64,000 bases of DNA from DASYKT01 sp035995185 (GTDB taxonomy: Bacteria; Acidobacteriota; Blastocatellia; Pyrinomonadales; Pyrinomonadaceae). The stretch lies in the NCBI GenBank assembly GCA_035995185.1, contig DASYKT010000055.1, forward strand, positions 5,529 to 69,528. The letters are read 5' to 3'. Every line of letters starts with the position of its first letter. Position 1 is the stretch's first letter. Below are positions 38,387 to 47,968 of this stretch, in pieces. Under the pieces are notes generated by a model that searched no databases, was not told the DNA's origin, and saw only the letters and a program-made list of their open reading frames with translations. A program made the position numbers and the translations under genes.

Positions 38387-38832
38387 ATGAGCGAACCAAC
38401 TTTCACATTTCTTAGTAATGACCGGATCGCCAAATTGATCTCTTCCGCTGAAAACCGGGTGATTTACGCTGCCCCCCAATTTTGTCGGAAAACATTGCGA
38501 TCCAATTGATACGGTTTGCTGACAGCGATAAGGATATTGCTGGACGTATCATCATTGACGCCCACCCCGCATCATACTGGGACGGCTTTGGCGAGATCGA
38601 TGGCCTGATACTTCTTACCGAGGCAAACTTTGAAGTCCGTAAAGCTACCGGGTTGCGCATTGGAGTGCTTGTCATAGACGAAAAGGCTTGGGTCTTTTCA
38701 CCGACACCGGAAATCATCTTTGACCAGCCCGACGAAAATACTTTCAATGCCATTGAAGTAAGCCGGGATTTTGCTCAGCAGATACTTGTTTCGATCGCGC
38801 CTGAATTCAGTTTTTCGGTTGATCCGCCTTAA
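38387..38832 (+). pseudogene. PLD-like defence-associated gene, frameshifted and truncated
   Basis: ATG 38387 follows GGAGG at 38376-38380. The first 30 residues (SEPTFTFLSNDRIAKLISSAENRVIYAAP) continue after a frameshift in the C6 run at about 38472-38477. The second frame reads ILSENIAIQLIRFADSDKDIAGRIIIDAHP, YWDGFGEIDGLILL and LRIGVLVIDEKAWVFSPTPEII. This resembles the first half of phospholipase D-like proteins seen with defence genes. It ends where methyltransferase-like sequence begins, so the 3' half is lost. Confidence 0.5.
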
Positions 38833-39501
38833 GAACCTTCTTAATATTCGACGGGGAATTTCCACCGGAAGGAATGAGTTCTTCGTATTAAAAGGTGAAA
38901 GCGTAAGAGACCGGAAACTACCTCTACATTATTTACGGGCAGTTTTACTCACGCGGATTTCTATAACTGGAAAAGATATTGGAATGGATTATTGGGATCA
39001 GTTGCGAGCGTCTGGTCATCCGTGCTGGCTTTTGGCTCTTCCATCTCGAGAAATTGATGATTTCGAAGTACCAGTTCGGGAATATTTACGGGAAGGACTA
39101 CGTAATGGCATTCATTTGAGTCCCACTGCGAAAAGCCTAAGATCGTGGTTTTCTATTCCATTGCCGGCAACGGCGCCAGATGTGTTTGTTACATATTTGT
39201 TTCGGGGGCACCCCGCTTTATATTGAATAGCGCTAGAGTTTTTCATCTAACAAATATATTGGGTGGAAGGTTTGAGTTACCTATTCCAGATCTTAGAGTT
39301 CAGACCAAGATCGTTGATTTGTTAGATGAGCAGGCTAAACGTTGGATGAATGCAAATACGCCGGGACGTGAATATAAGGGCGGTCTCAGAAAAATTGAGC
39401 CGAGGGAGTTATCGTTATTGGAACTTGATACTACTACAACTGAAAATCTTAGTCAGATTGGAAGGAAAATTACTATACAAAATCAGTCTCTATTCGACTA
39501 A
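38828..39501 (+). pseudogene. C-terminal fragment of an adenine methyltransferase
   Basis: The sequence KNLLNIRRGISTGRNEFFVL, YWDQLRASGHPCWLLAL, VREYLREGLRNGIHLS and APDVFVTYLFRG fits the target-recognition region of large Eco57I/BREX-type N6-adenine methyltransferases. At the G5/C4 run near 39200 the frame shifts. The homology then goes on as GAPRFILNSARVFHLTNILGGRFELP in the overlapping frame, to a stop at 39501. There is no motif I or NPPY here, so this is a remnant. Confidence 0.55.
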
Positions 39502-39620
39502 ACGAAATAATTTGATTGCAGGGTCTGAATAAATTAAAGGATACAAAGCGCCAAATAGTATGAAATATTAAATCCCTTTCATTGAATCTATCTAATTCAA
39601 ACTAAACTTTATTATTAAAA

Positions 39621-40007
39621 TTAAACAATCGCACGCAACAATGATACTACTCCATCAGACCAGTTTTTTGTAAGGTCCACATATAAGACATCTTCGAGAA
39701 TTGCCGGGGGCTCTCCCCCAGTAAGAATTACCGGTAAAATGTTTATTTGTTTGCCATTGAGTTTTCTTGATAGTCCAGACATCCACTCTCGTCTCATCCA
39801 TTCAGAATCTATCCCCGAAGATGAATAACATAGTATTAGGTAGTTTGCTTGCTCCAGTCCTTCATTGATGCGTTCCACAATAGAATGGCCCAATGTGATA
39901 TTCCATATATCGAGCCAAACGTTATGTCCCGCCTTACGCATTTCATTGGCAAGTAATTCAGCCTCACGATTATCGTTCGTTCGATGACTAATAAAAACGT
40001 TTGCCAT
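39621..40007 (-). CDS. Stand-alone TIR-domain protein
   Basis: The 128-residue protein is a complete single TIR domain. The first strand is NVFISHRTND, the BB-loop region is VWLDIWNITLGHSIVERINEGLEQ, and the third strand NYLILCYSSSG is followed by SEWMRREW. The Glu four residues after Trp corresponds to the catalytic Glu of NAD-cleaving TIR domains. It is divergent from the TIR-like/NACHT gene across 221 bases, with no other gene near, so the two form a likely functional pair. TIR proteins in bacteria act as NADases or make signalling nucleotides in anti-phage abortive infection. No sensor or effector domain is attached. Confidence 0.85.
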   Translation of the reverse strand: MANVFISHRTNDNREAELLANEMRKAGHNVWLDIWNITLGHSIVERINEGLEQANYLILCYSSSGIDSEWMRREWMSGLSRKLNGKQINILPVILTGGEPPAILEDVLYVDLTKNWSDGVVSLLRAIV

Positions 40008-40228
40008 AAGAGTGCTGTCTCCGATTCTCTGAAACCTAGATTATTTTTTAGTTTTAATTATAATAACATAAACAAACTGCCAATTTTTAGATCACTTTTT
40101 ACTCTAGATGTGTATGAAAGTGTAAAATCGTTTCGTGATAGGACCTAATAATAGGCTAAATAGATCAAAAAGTAATTCTCATATCGATTGTACTTCTAGC
40201 GAGGCAGATTATCTGGGGTCATAGCAAA
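40008..40228. promoter_or_regulatory. Divergent promoter region of the TIR / TIR-NACHT pair
   Basis: The 221-bp AT-rich intergenic region separates the two divergent start codons. Both promoters must lie here. No perfect operator palindrome was seen. Confidence 0.5.
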
Positions 40229-43200
40229 ATGAACAAAATACTGATTGCACATGCTAAGGGCGATGAGATCATAGCGGAACGTATAGCATCCGGACTGTAC
40301 GAAGCAGGTTATGAGGTGTTTCATCGCGGGACAGTCATGGTGGGTGAATCTATTATTGAGGAGGCCTCCAAGCTCTTACAAAGTGGTGTCCCAGTAATTC
40401 TCTGTGGAACTGTCAAAGCGTTAGGCACAGAATGGGCACACCGGGTTATTAATGCAGCACGTCAACATGGTAACAGTCGTGTTTTTGGTTTACAGGTTGA
40501 GAAAGAAGCTTATCTTGATCAACTCCTTTTGGATAGCTCGGTAGCGCACTATTGGCTGGATCCATCAAAAGCATTGGGCGACCTTGTTAGCTCTTTACAG
40601 AAACATTACCCACCAAAATCACTTTATCAAACTCTCCCCGTTGAAACGAAGGAAAGTACTATCGAGCGCTACAGGAAACTGGCGCTGGAAACCTGCGATA
40701 TCATCGATTTGGCAAACTTACCCGAAAGTGATCGGTTTTTGGCAACCAAGCAATTAGAATTGAGGCGTCTCTATGTCCCTTTGCGGGTGTGGATAGAAGT
40801 CCCCGCCGAAGGGGAAGCCAAAAATGCCGATATTGAAGCTATAGAAAAACGTCGTGTCGAATTGCGCCGGTACTTCCATCCCTGGCTAAAGAGCACCGAT
40901 AAACCGCGTGATGATCATGAACGCGCGTCTATCGGCGAACGACTGGCAAAGTCTAGAAGACTTGTAGTGCTAGGTGATCCTGGAGCGGGTAAAACTACTC
41001 TGGTTAGGTGGATCGCAACAGCTTATTTATTAAAGCTAACGCAGGACCCAACATGGTCAGACCTCCCGGACATTTCATCACTTCCGGATGAAAACTGGCT
41101 TCCTATAATCATTCGCTGCAGAGATCTTGATCCTTTTAATACCAACGATTCTTTGGAAGATATTTTATCCAATACATTAAGAAAGACGGAGTTTTCACTG
41201 TCTGAATCCCACATTTTAGTGGAGGTATTAAGGGAGAGACTTTTAAATGGCGACGCTATATTAATGTTTGATGGATTGGATGAAATTGCAGATGCCGGCC
41301 TGCGCACTCGTTTCTGCCAACAGATTGAACAAATAAGTATAGCGTATCCTTTAGTGGCTATGATTATCACTTCGCGAATAGTCGGTTACAGGGAGTTGGG
41401 GTATCAGATTAGTCGTGGATTCGAGCACCTTACGATTGCCGATCTGACAAAAGAAGATAAAAATGACTTCGCTCAACGCTGGTGTTTTGTTACCGAACTA
41501 CCTCATAGACGAGACCAGGCAACTAAAGAGTTAATTCACGATATTCATAGTGCGGAAAGAATTGAACGGCTGACCGGCAATCCGATGTTATTAACAACTC
41601 TAGCACTCGTTAAGAGGAAAATTGGCAGATTACCCAGTAGACGTGCAGATCTTTATTGGGGAGCATTAGAAGTGTTGCTTAATTGGCGGCGAGAGGTTGA
41701 TGAGCCTATCGATCATCGTGAAGCAATTCCTCAATTAGAATACCTTGCTTACTCGATGTGTGCGAGGAAGGTCGTCCAGCTCAGGGAAGATGAAATATTA
41801 GATTTGTTAGATAAAATGCGCGACGAATATCCACAAATCCATTCTCTCAAGAAACATTCTTCCGATGAGTTTTTACATTTATTGGAACGCAGAACCGGAA
41901 TACTTATCGAAGCAGGTCATATACGTCACTTGGGAAGACCTCTTGCGGTTTTTGAGTTTCGGCACTTAACGTTTCAGGAGTACATGGCAGGACTTGCTTT
42001 AGTTGATGGTCGTTACCCGGACAGAGACAGAACTCACAACTTGTCACAACATGTTGGAATGTTATCCGGCAATATAAGCGATCTGGTGGAAGGTGAAACA
42101 ATAAATGACAGTGGTGAAAAAGAAGAAACTGAGAAAGTTGTGTCGGAAAATTGGCGTGAGGCGATTCGCCTGTGTGTATCAAGCTGCAACGATGATGATG
42201 TTGATGCGGTTCTAACGGCAATTTTAGCTCCTGCGGGAGAGGAAGATGCGTCGAAAGTTTCCCGCGCGCGCGCTGTACAGGCTGCTTTATGTTTAGCCGA
42301 TGATCCAAATTGCAGTGAGGAAACCGCTCAAACTATCCTCCGATCATTAGCTGACAACATTGTAAAAAGTGATGGAAGCGGAAATATCAGAACCAGCTTG
42401 GATGCCGCGGTGAAAGAATTAGCCATGTCTCGGTGGAAAAAGGATATTCACTTACTCCTGTTAAAAGAATTGCGTAACTGCGGAGGTGAAATCAGATATG
42501 CTGTCGGCGGTCTTTGCGGATCGATCACGGAAATAATAGGGTTGGATGAGGAAAAAGTTCTCCGTGAATACATGGTAAATTTACTTACCCTTATCAATTC
42601 TGAGAACGAGGAGGACATTATTAGTGCCTCTTTGCAAATCGTAGATCTAACCTTCAATCAAAAAGCTTACCTTATCCCGGGGCTGATAGAAGCATTATTT
42701 TCCAAACTGAATGGAGGAGGATATGTTTCGTTTGCGGTCGCTTGGGCGCTTCGATGGCTCTGCACCGGCAGAGTAAGGGAAGATATGTGGACACCGAATG
42801 CGAAAGAGATCCAAATAATTCTGGGCTTCATAAAAAATCCCGCAACCGAGACATTTGCGGTGGCACAATTAATAAATATTGTGGGGATTGAGGCCTCCCT
42901 GGAGGCCGTAGAAGTACTGATTGACCAGTTGACCTCTTCAGAAAAGGAGATTAAAAAAAGTGCGATTAAGGCTTTAGGACGCATAGGCGACGCATCGGCC
43001 ATATCCGCGCTGATCGATGTGTTCGATTCGGCCAATGTTGATCTCCAAAAAGATATAATTTCAGCATTAGGCAAAATTGGCGGCCCCGAGGCCGGGGAAC
43101 AATTAATTTCATTAGCGGGGCACGAAAATGCCGAGGTCAGAAAATCCTTAACCCAGGCTTTAGGTTTCATTAAAAGTTCGAAAGCCATTGATCCCCTTAT

Positions 43201-44431
43201 TTCGATTTTTGGGACAGAAGACGTCGATATACAAGCAAGTTGTTTATATTCTCTCGGATGGATCGGAGACTTAAGAGTTGGTCCAACTATACTCTCCTGC
43301 TTGAATGATCCCGAAGTAAAAATACGAAAAGCTGCTATTTGGGCGCTGGGAAAACTTGGCGATGTTCAAACTATAGAGACATTGATCGGAAAGTTGCAAG
43401 ATGATGATAAAGAAGTTAAGGCGCAAGCAGCTCAGTCACTCGGTGCCTTTAAATCTTCAAAAGCCGTTGAGCCTCTGATCTCTTTGCTGGATAGTGAAGA
43501 CAACGTTTTACGAAATGAAGCAATATGGGCTCTTGGTAATATCAAAGACGACCGAGCGGTCCGCCCTTTGATCGAAATAACCAAAGACTCCGATAGCGAG
43601 GTTCGGTCTTCAGCCTCAAGGGGTTTGGGAGAGTTGGGGGATGTCCGGGCAGTTGAATCCTTAGTTCCATTGCTATCGGATAAGGACCTGACCGTCAAAT
43701 TTTGGGCGATAGATGCTCTGTCCCAGCTCAAAGACAAGAGTGTAATCAATCAACTGCGGCCATTGCTCAAGGATGAAGATGAGGAAGTACAAGTAGCGGC
43801 TGCAGGCGCATTGGGCCATTTAGACGATCAAGAAACTATCGAGGCGTTATTTGCTCAATTGGGAGATGCAAATTTTAAGACAAAGTTGAAAATTGAGTGC
43901 TGTTTATCAGCTTGTGCTTTTAACAGATTCGACTCAGGTAATATTGAAGAAGCTGCTCACTTATTCGAATCGCTAATACTCAAATCCGGTTTGCCGGATT
44001 TCCGTATCGATGTAGTTCGAAATAACTTCGCCTATTGTTGCATATTGCTAGGTCGGCTAGAGGAGGCATCTGAGCAATTTGACTCAATAAACGCTTCCCG
44101 CAAATTCAATATGTGGCCATTGTACAAGCATAATCATGGTATTTTGTCGTTCTTAAACGGACAAACGAATCTTGCTAAACAGCAGCTGCGAGAATCCTTG
44201 CAATGGATCACGAGACAGGCTGATGGGTATGATTCCTGGAATGTAGATTATATGCTTGTTTTGAATGATTCAAAAAGTGTCATTTCTGTGAAAGAATTGC
44301 CAGTTACAGCCGCCATCCTGATTAATTTATTCAAAATGGGGGAAATCGATATAAGTCAACTTCAAATGGAACTAGCCGGTTGGCACAGAGTTGAATATTT
44401 AGAGTGGTTAAAAAGGTTCGCTATTACCTGA
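40229..44431 (+). CDS. TIR-like/NACHT NTPase with HEAT repeats (NLR-like)
   Basis: This single intact 1400-residue protein starts with a TIR-like domain (1-130: KILIAHAKGDEIIAERIASGLYEAGYEVF, VPVILCGTVKALGTEWAHRV). The position of the catalytic Glu (four after Trp) is Val here. The NACHT-type STAND NTPase (about 245-600) has Walker A GDPGAGKTT near 250 and Walker B ILMFDGLDEIAD near 345 with IITSR sensor. A winged-helix/arm region follows with FEFRHLTFQEYMAGLAL. About ten HEAT/PBS-lyase repeats (about 885-1215, e.g. VRKSLTQALGFIKSSKAIDPLI) and a TPR-like C-terminus complete it. The layout matches bacterial NLR-like (bNACHT) defence sensors. The HEAT array would sense phage and the N-terminus would signal. 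Confidence 0.9.
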   Translation: MNKILIAHAKGDEIIAERIASGLYEAGYEVFHRGTVMVGESIIEEASKLLQSGVPVILCGTVKALGTEWAHRVINAARQHGNSRVFGLQVEKEAYLDQLLLDSSVAHYWLDPSKALGDLVSSLQKHYPPKSLYQTLPVETKESTIERYRKLALETCDIIDLANLPESDRFLATKQLELRRLYVPLRVWIEVPAEGEAKNADIEAIEKRRVELRRYFHPWLKSTDKPRDDHERASIGERLAKSRRLVVLGDPGAGKTTLVRWIATAYLLKLTQDPTWSDLPDISSLPDENWLPIIIRCRDLDPFNTNDSLEDILSNTLRKTEFSLSESHILVEVLRERLLNGDAILMFDGLDEIADAGLRTRFCQQIEQISIAYPLVAMIITSRIVGYRELGYQISRGFEHLTIADLTKEDKNDFAQRWCFVTELPHRRDQATKELIHDIHSAERIERLTGNPMLLTTLALVKRKIGRLPSRRADLYWGALEVLLNWRREVDEPIDHREAIPQLEYLAYSMCARKVVQLREDEILDLLDKMRDEYPQIHSLKKHSSDEFLHLLERRTGILIEAGHIRHLGRPLAVFEFRHLTFQEYMAGLALVDGRYPDRDRTHNLSQHVGMLSGNISDLVEGETINDSGEKEETEKVVSENWREAIRLCVSSCNDDDVDAVLTAILAPAGEEDASKVSRARAVQAALCLADDPNCSEETAQTILRSLADNIVKSDGSGNIRTSLDAAVKELAMSRWKKDIHLLLLKELRNCGGEIRYAVGGLCGSITEIIGLDEEKVLREYMVNLLTLINSENEEDIISASLQIVDLTFNQKAYLIPGLIEALFSKLNGGGYVSFAVAWALRWLCTGRVREDMWTPNAKEIQIILGFIKNPATETFAVAQLINIVGIEASLEAVEVLIDQLTSSEKEIKKSAIKALGRIGDASAISALIDVFDSANVDLQKDIISALGKIGGPEAGEQLISLAGHENAEVRKSLTQALGFIKSSKAIDPLISIFGTEDVDIQASCLYSLGWIGDLRVGPTILSCLNDPEVKIRKAAIWALGKLGDVQTIETLIGKLQDDDKEVKAQAAQSLGAFKSSKAVEPLISLLDSEDNVLRNEAIWALGNIKDDRAVRPLIEITKDSDSEVRSSASRGLGELGDVRAVESLVPLLSDKDLTVKFWAIDALSQLKDKSVINQLRPLLKDEDEEVQVAAAGALGHLDDQETIEALFAQLGDANFKTKLKIECCLSACAFNRFDSGNIEEAAHLFESLILKSGLPDFRIDVVRNNFAYCCILLGRLEEASEQFDSINASRKFNMWPLYKHNHGILSFLNGQTNLAKQQLRESLQWITRQADGYDSWNVDYMLVLNDSKSVISVKELPVTAAILINLFKMGEIDISQLQMELAGWHRVEYLEWLKRFAIT

Positions 44432-44717
44432 AAATCGATGGGTTCCGACACTTACCATAATATTCTCAGAGATTAATACGAAGAAAATAAGCACATGTAC
44501 AATGGTATTGAGTAACTAACGGGCACAGTGAACCGAATAAGGCTTGAGTTACAAAGTAGTGTGAAATGAATAAACCCTTTCTTATTATTCCAGTTTGTTT
44601 TCAAACTAAATGATATGCGAGCTCAACAAATCAATCTAAAATAAATCAGAGATATCTTAAACGGATGAAGAATCCCGGAGATTCAAAAAATGCATTTATT
44701 CAAAGTTTGGCGAAGAA

Positions 44718-47700
44718 CTAGTTTTTTACCTTAAGGTCTATTTTTCTAGTTAGCTTGGACAATAACTCATTGTAATCTTTACGTGAATAATCATCCTCGG
44801 CCTTTTCAATCGCTATTTTTAAGTCTTCGATCGCCTTCAGATCCAAGCCTTTAGCCATATTGATCTGAGCGCGTATGAAGTAGCTTCTAGAAAAATTCGA
44901 ATCTTCCTTTATTACTGAATTCACATCTGTCGTTGCCAAATCAATTTTGCCCTGCCTCAAATAAGTGTCGGCGCGATTCACTACTAAGTTATGATCGGAA
45001 GGCCGCTTGTTAATCGCGACAGAAAAATCGATTGCGGCCGCCTCAAATGCACCCTGCCTATATTTCAAAACCCCCCGATCGTTGTAGATAGTTGCCAGTT
45101 CGTCGCAATCACACTTTTTCTGTTCCAAAATCTCGACGCATTTTGAAAGGTATTCGACTCCGATAGTAAAGTCATTATCATCAGTGAATACGAGTCCGGC
45201 GATTCGGCACAATTGATAGATAGAATTATTAGAAACTTTTGTCGATTTCTCAGAGAGATCTAAAGCACGGTTAAATTCTGCCACAGCTGCCTTGTAGTTT
45301 TTGTCTTTGATCGGATCCTTTTTCCGGGCGTAACCTAAGTACAGCAAACCTTTTTCAAAAACGACAAAGGGAGATTTTGTTTCCTCGAAAATCTTATCAA
45401 GCAAACGAACATTCTTTTCGCGAGATAGGTTTTTTCTATAACCGTAACTTTTTTTGTAGTAATTGGTATAGAATTGCTCGTTCGTTGGATCGGTTTCGAG
45501 GATTTTGAGCAAGGCTCTTCGACTGTTTTCAAAATCTTCCATTTTTGCAAAAATATCCGCTCGCAGATCGTTATACCCTAACTCCGATGGATCTTTTTGC
45601 ATTGCGAGGTCAATGTTTTTAAGAGCATCTGGATACTGTCCGAGTTCTTTATATGAATTGGCCCTGTTTCTGAATGCTTGAGAATCGTCCGGATTTAACT
45701 TTATCGAATCGTCATAATCTTTGATAGCGTTCTTGTAATCGCCGCTATTGTGATAAAAAGTACCGCGAGCGCTTAGGATATAGGCCAGGTCCTGAGGCTC
45801 TACTTTCGATTTACGCATTTTGTCCAGACAGGCGTTCATCGAATTAAGGCCGTTCTCATTTTCGCCTTCGCGTAAATACGCTCTGAATATTTCTTGACAG
45901 GTATTTGAAAGGTGCTCGGAATTTCCATACTCCGGGTTACTAGTTACGATATCGAACGCCGTGTTTAAATGAACCACGAAAGGAGAATCAGAACGCCTCT
46001 TGCCGTTAGATGACGGTGAATTTTTTAAGGATAAATATGCCAGTTCGAGAAATCCGTAAGGTGAAGGATAGTTTTTTAGAAGAACTTCCAGTGTTTGATC
46101 CGGGTTCTTTTCCGACTCCCGGTAACGCGCGGTGTCTCCCCAGTAACTATCGAATAAATCCGGATCCATCTGAATAGCTTTCAATCCTTCCTTTCGGGCA
46201 TTTGAAAACTCCTTCTTTTCTTCATAAAGCTCCGCCAATTCAGTGTGTAAGCTCGCATCATCCTCTAAAGATATACACGTATTAAACTCGCTTATTGCCT
46301 GGTCATACTGTTTTTGTCGTAAATGAAAACGCGCTTTTTCCCGATGGACATAAAGCGATCCAAAGTCAACATTGATAGCTGACTCTAAATCCTTAAGCGA
46401 GTTATTCAAATCTTTTTTCTCTTCGAAAACGGCAGAGCGCAAAATGTACCACGAACCATTGTGCGGATCCAGCTTAGAAGCCGTAGAGAATGCAGAAAGG
46501 GCTAGATCCCAGTCTCCAAGCCCAGCCGCTAGATTGCCCAGCAATTCCAAACTTTCGAGATTTTCAAGATGTCGTTCAGCCGCCTTTAGATGAGTAAGAG
46601 CCTGTGTTTTAAGAGCTTCCTCTTTTTTTTCATCATCTTCGGATTTTACTTCTGCCGCGTAGTTGATAGCGACAAAGATACTCGCGATCGCTTTGAACTC
46701 TTGATCGTCTGAAACTTTGATAAGTTCAAAGAAGCTTTTTCTGCTCTCCGTGAAATTTTCCTTCGCAAGTTCGAGTAATCCGACAAAAAACGTCCTCTCT
46801 TCAAAATCCGTAAGAAGCAATGTCAAGCTTTTGGCTTCGTTTAAGGTGTCGTCGCGGGCTATTTTGTCACCGTTTTTTTCGTATGCCATGCCCAATTCAA
46901 GCAGCCGACGTACCTGTACGAATTTATCCGAAGAACCTTGCGCCGATTTTCTCAAAAGCGAAATTCCAATTGTATAGGCGCCTTTAATGGTGTGCATCTG
47001 ACCGAGTATGAACTGGGCGTCATCATCATCAGGCTTCAATTTTAGCGCCTCTTCCAAATCAGAAAAGGCCGTTTTTACAGTTTTAAAACCTCGTCTTTTT
47101 CTTTGGTTAAATCTCAGCAGTCCTCGTCTTTTATAGAGTTCAACGAGCATATCTTTTGACAAATTTTGAAGTGACAAGGCAGCGGTAAGATTATCTTCAG
47201 CATCGTCCAGACTGCCTTTCTCTTGATTAATAAGGCTGAGAGTTAGAAGAACCAGCGCCGAGTATTCTTCCCCGATACTGATCTGAAATGTAAAAAGATC
47301 TAAGTCTCCGATTTGCCTTGGAGTCGGTTTATTAAAAGAGCCTATCGTGTCTAACACCGGTATCTGAGAAACAACTTCAAAATTAACGCTTATTAGGGCC
47401 CCGACCTTACTGGTCGAGTACCATCCCCAGAGAACAAAATCAGCTCCAAATTTCTCTCCCAATCTTTTCACCGCAATCTTGTCATCCTCGGGACCGATTT
47501 TGACAGGTACCGGAATTATTTCAATATCCGGATAATTTTTAACCGCCTGTTTTAATTGGCCAAGGATAGCTTCGCGCACCATGCGGTTTTCGCCGGTCGA
47601 ACTATCAAAGTTAGCCACCAGCACTTTAATGGTTTTCTTATCACTTTGCCCGGCATTAGCTTTCTTTGAAAGAGCGGATTTTTTTTCGGACAGAATAGCG

Positions 47701-47966
47701 AAAGACTGGGGATATGCCTGCTTTAATGTGGCCAGCCACTCCGCTGGAGGATCGAAATCGATTCCCCATTTCTCAATACATGCGGCGACAGTCCGATCGG
47801 ACACATTTGCCTCTTTTTTTGTCCAGGTTTGAATAGTTTCCATTCTGAGGGGTTTATCCAATTTGTGTGGACATTGAGCTGAAGTTGCCACTGACACCAG
47901 TAAGAACACAACCGAAAGCAAGACCGTGTGTTTCAGCCGCGTTTTGATCAACCTTCTCGATCTCAT
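44718..47966 (-). CDS. Secreted TPR-repeat protein, partner of SIR2 gene
   Basis: The 1082-residue protein has a signal peptide (HTVLLSVVFLLVSVATSAQ). A short helical module follows (VSDRTVAACIEKWGIDFDPPAEWLATLKQAYP). About residues 105-215 form a FlgO/TolB-N-like domain (IKVLVANFDSSTGENRMVREAILGQLKQAV, ...GADFVLWGWY). The rest is an array of at least fifteen TPRs (e.g. ALKLKPDDDDAQFILGQMHTIKGAY, YDDSIKLNPDDSQAFRNRANSYKELGQY). It is thus periplasmic. It starts 2 bases after the SIR2 gene stops, so the two are translationally coupled. The TPR array is long enough to be a sensor or scaffold. It is intact. Confidence 0.8.
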   Translation of the reverse strand: MRSRRLIKTRLKHTVLLSVVFLLVSVATSAQCPHKLDKPLRMETIQTWTKKEANVSDRTVAACIEKWGIDFDPPAEWLATLKQAYPQSFAILSEKKSALSKKANAGQSDKKTIKVLVANFDSSTGENRMVREAILGQLKQAVKNYPDIEIIPVPVKIGPEDDKIAVKRLGEKFGADFVLWGWYSTSKVGALISVNFEVVSQIPVLDTIGSFNKPTPRQIGDLDLFTFQISIGEEYSALVLLTLSLINQEKGSLDDAEDNLTAALSLQNLSKDMLVELYKRRGLLRFNQRKRRGFKTVKTAFSDLEEALKLKPDDDDAQFILGQMHTIKGAYTIGISLLRKSAQGSSDKFVQVRRLLELGMAYEKNGDKIARDDTLNEAKSLTLLLTDFEERTFFVGLLELAKENFTESRKSFFELIKVSDDQEFKAIASIFVAINYAAEVKSEDDEKKEEALKTQALTHLKAAERHLENLESLELLGNLAAGLGDWDLALSAFSTASKLDPHNGSWYILRSAVFEEKKDLNNSLKDLESAINVDFGSLYVHREKARFHLRQKQYDQAISEFNTCISLEDDASLHTELAELYEEKKEFSNARKEGLKAIQMDPDLFDSYWGDTARYRESEKNPDQTLEVLLKNYPSPYGFLELAYLSLKNSPSSNGKRRSDSPFVVHLNTAFDIVTSNPEYGNSEHLSNTCQEIFRAYLREGENENGLNSMNACLDKMRKSKVEPQDLAYILSARGTFYHNSGDYKNAIKDYDDSIKLNPDDSQAFRNRANSYKELGQYPDALKNIDLAMQKDPSELGYNDLRADIFAKMEDFENSRRALLKILETDPTNEQFYTNYYKKSYGYRKNLSREKNVRLLDKIFEETKSPFVVFEKGLLYLGYARKKDPIKDKNYKAAVAEFNRALDLSEKSTKVSNNSIYQLCRIAGLVFTDDNDFTIGVEYLSKCVEILEQKKCDCDELATIYNDRGVLKYRQGAFEAAAIDFSVAINKRPSDHNLVVNRADTYLRQGKIDLATTDVNSVIKEDSNFSRSYFIRAQINMAKGLDLKAIEDLKIAIEKAEDDYSRKDYNELLSKLTRKIDLKVKN

Positions 47967-47968
47967 AT

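Noticed and set aside
42900..43870. HEAT repeats of the NACHT protein as an internal DNA duplication or assembly error
   Set aside because: Repeat units differ strongly in DNA and keep the HEAT/PBS pattern, as expected for an old protein repeat array.
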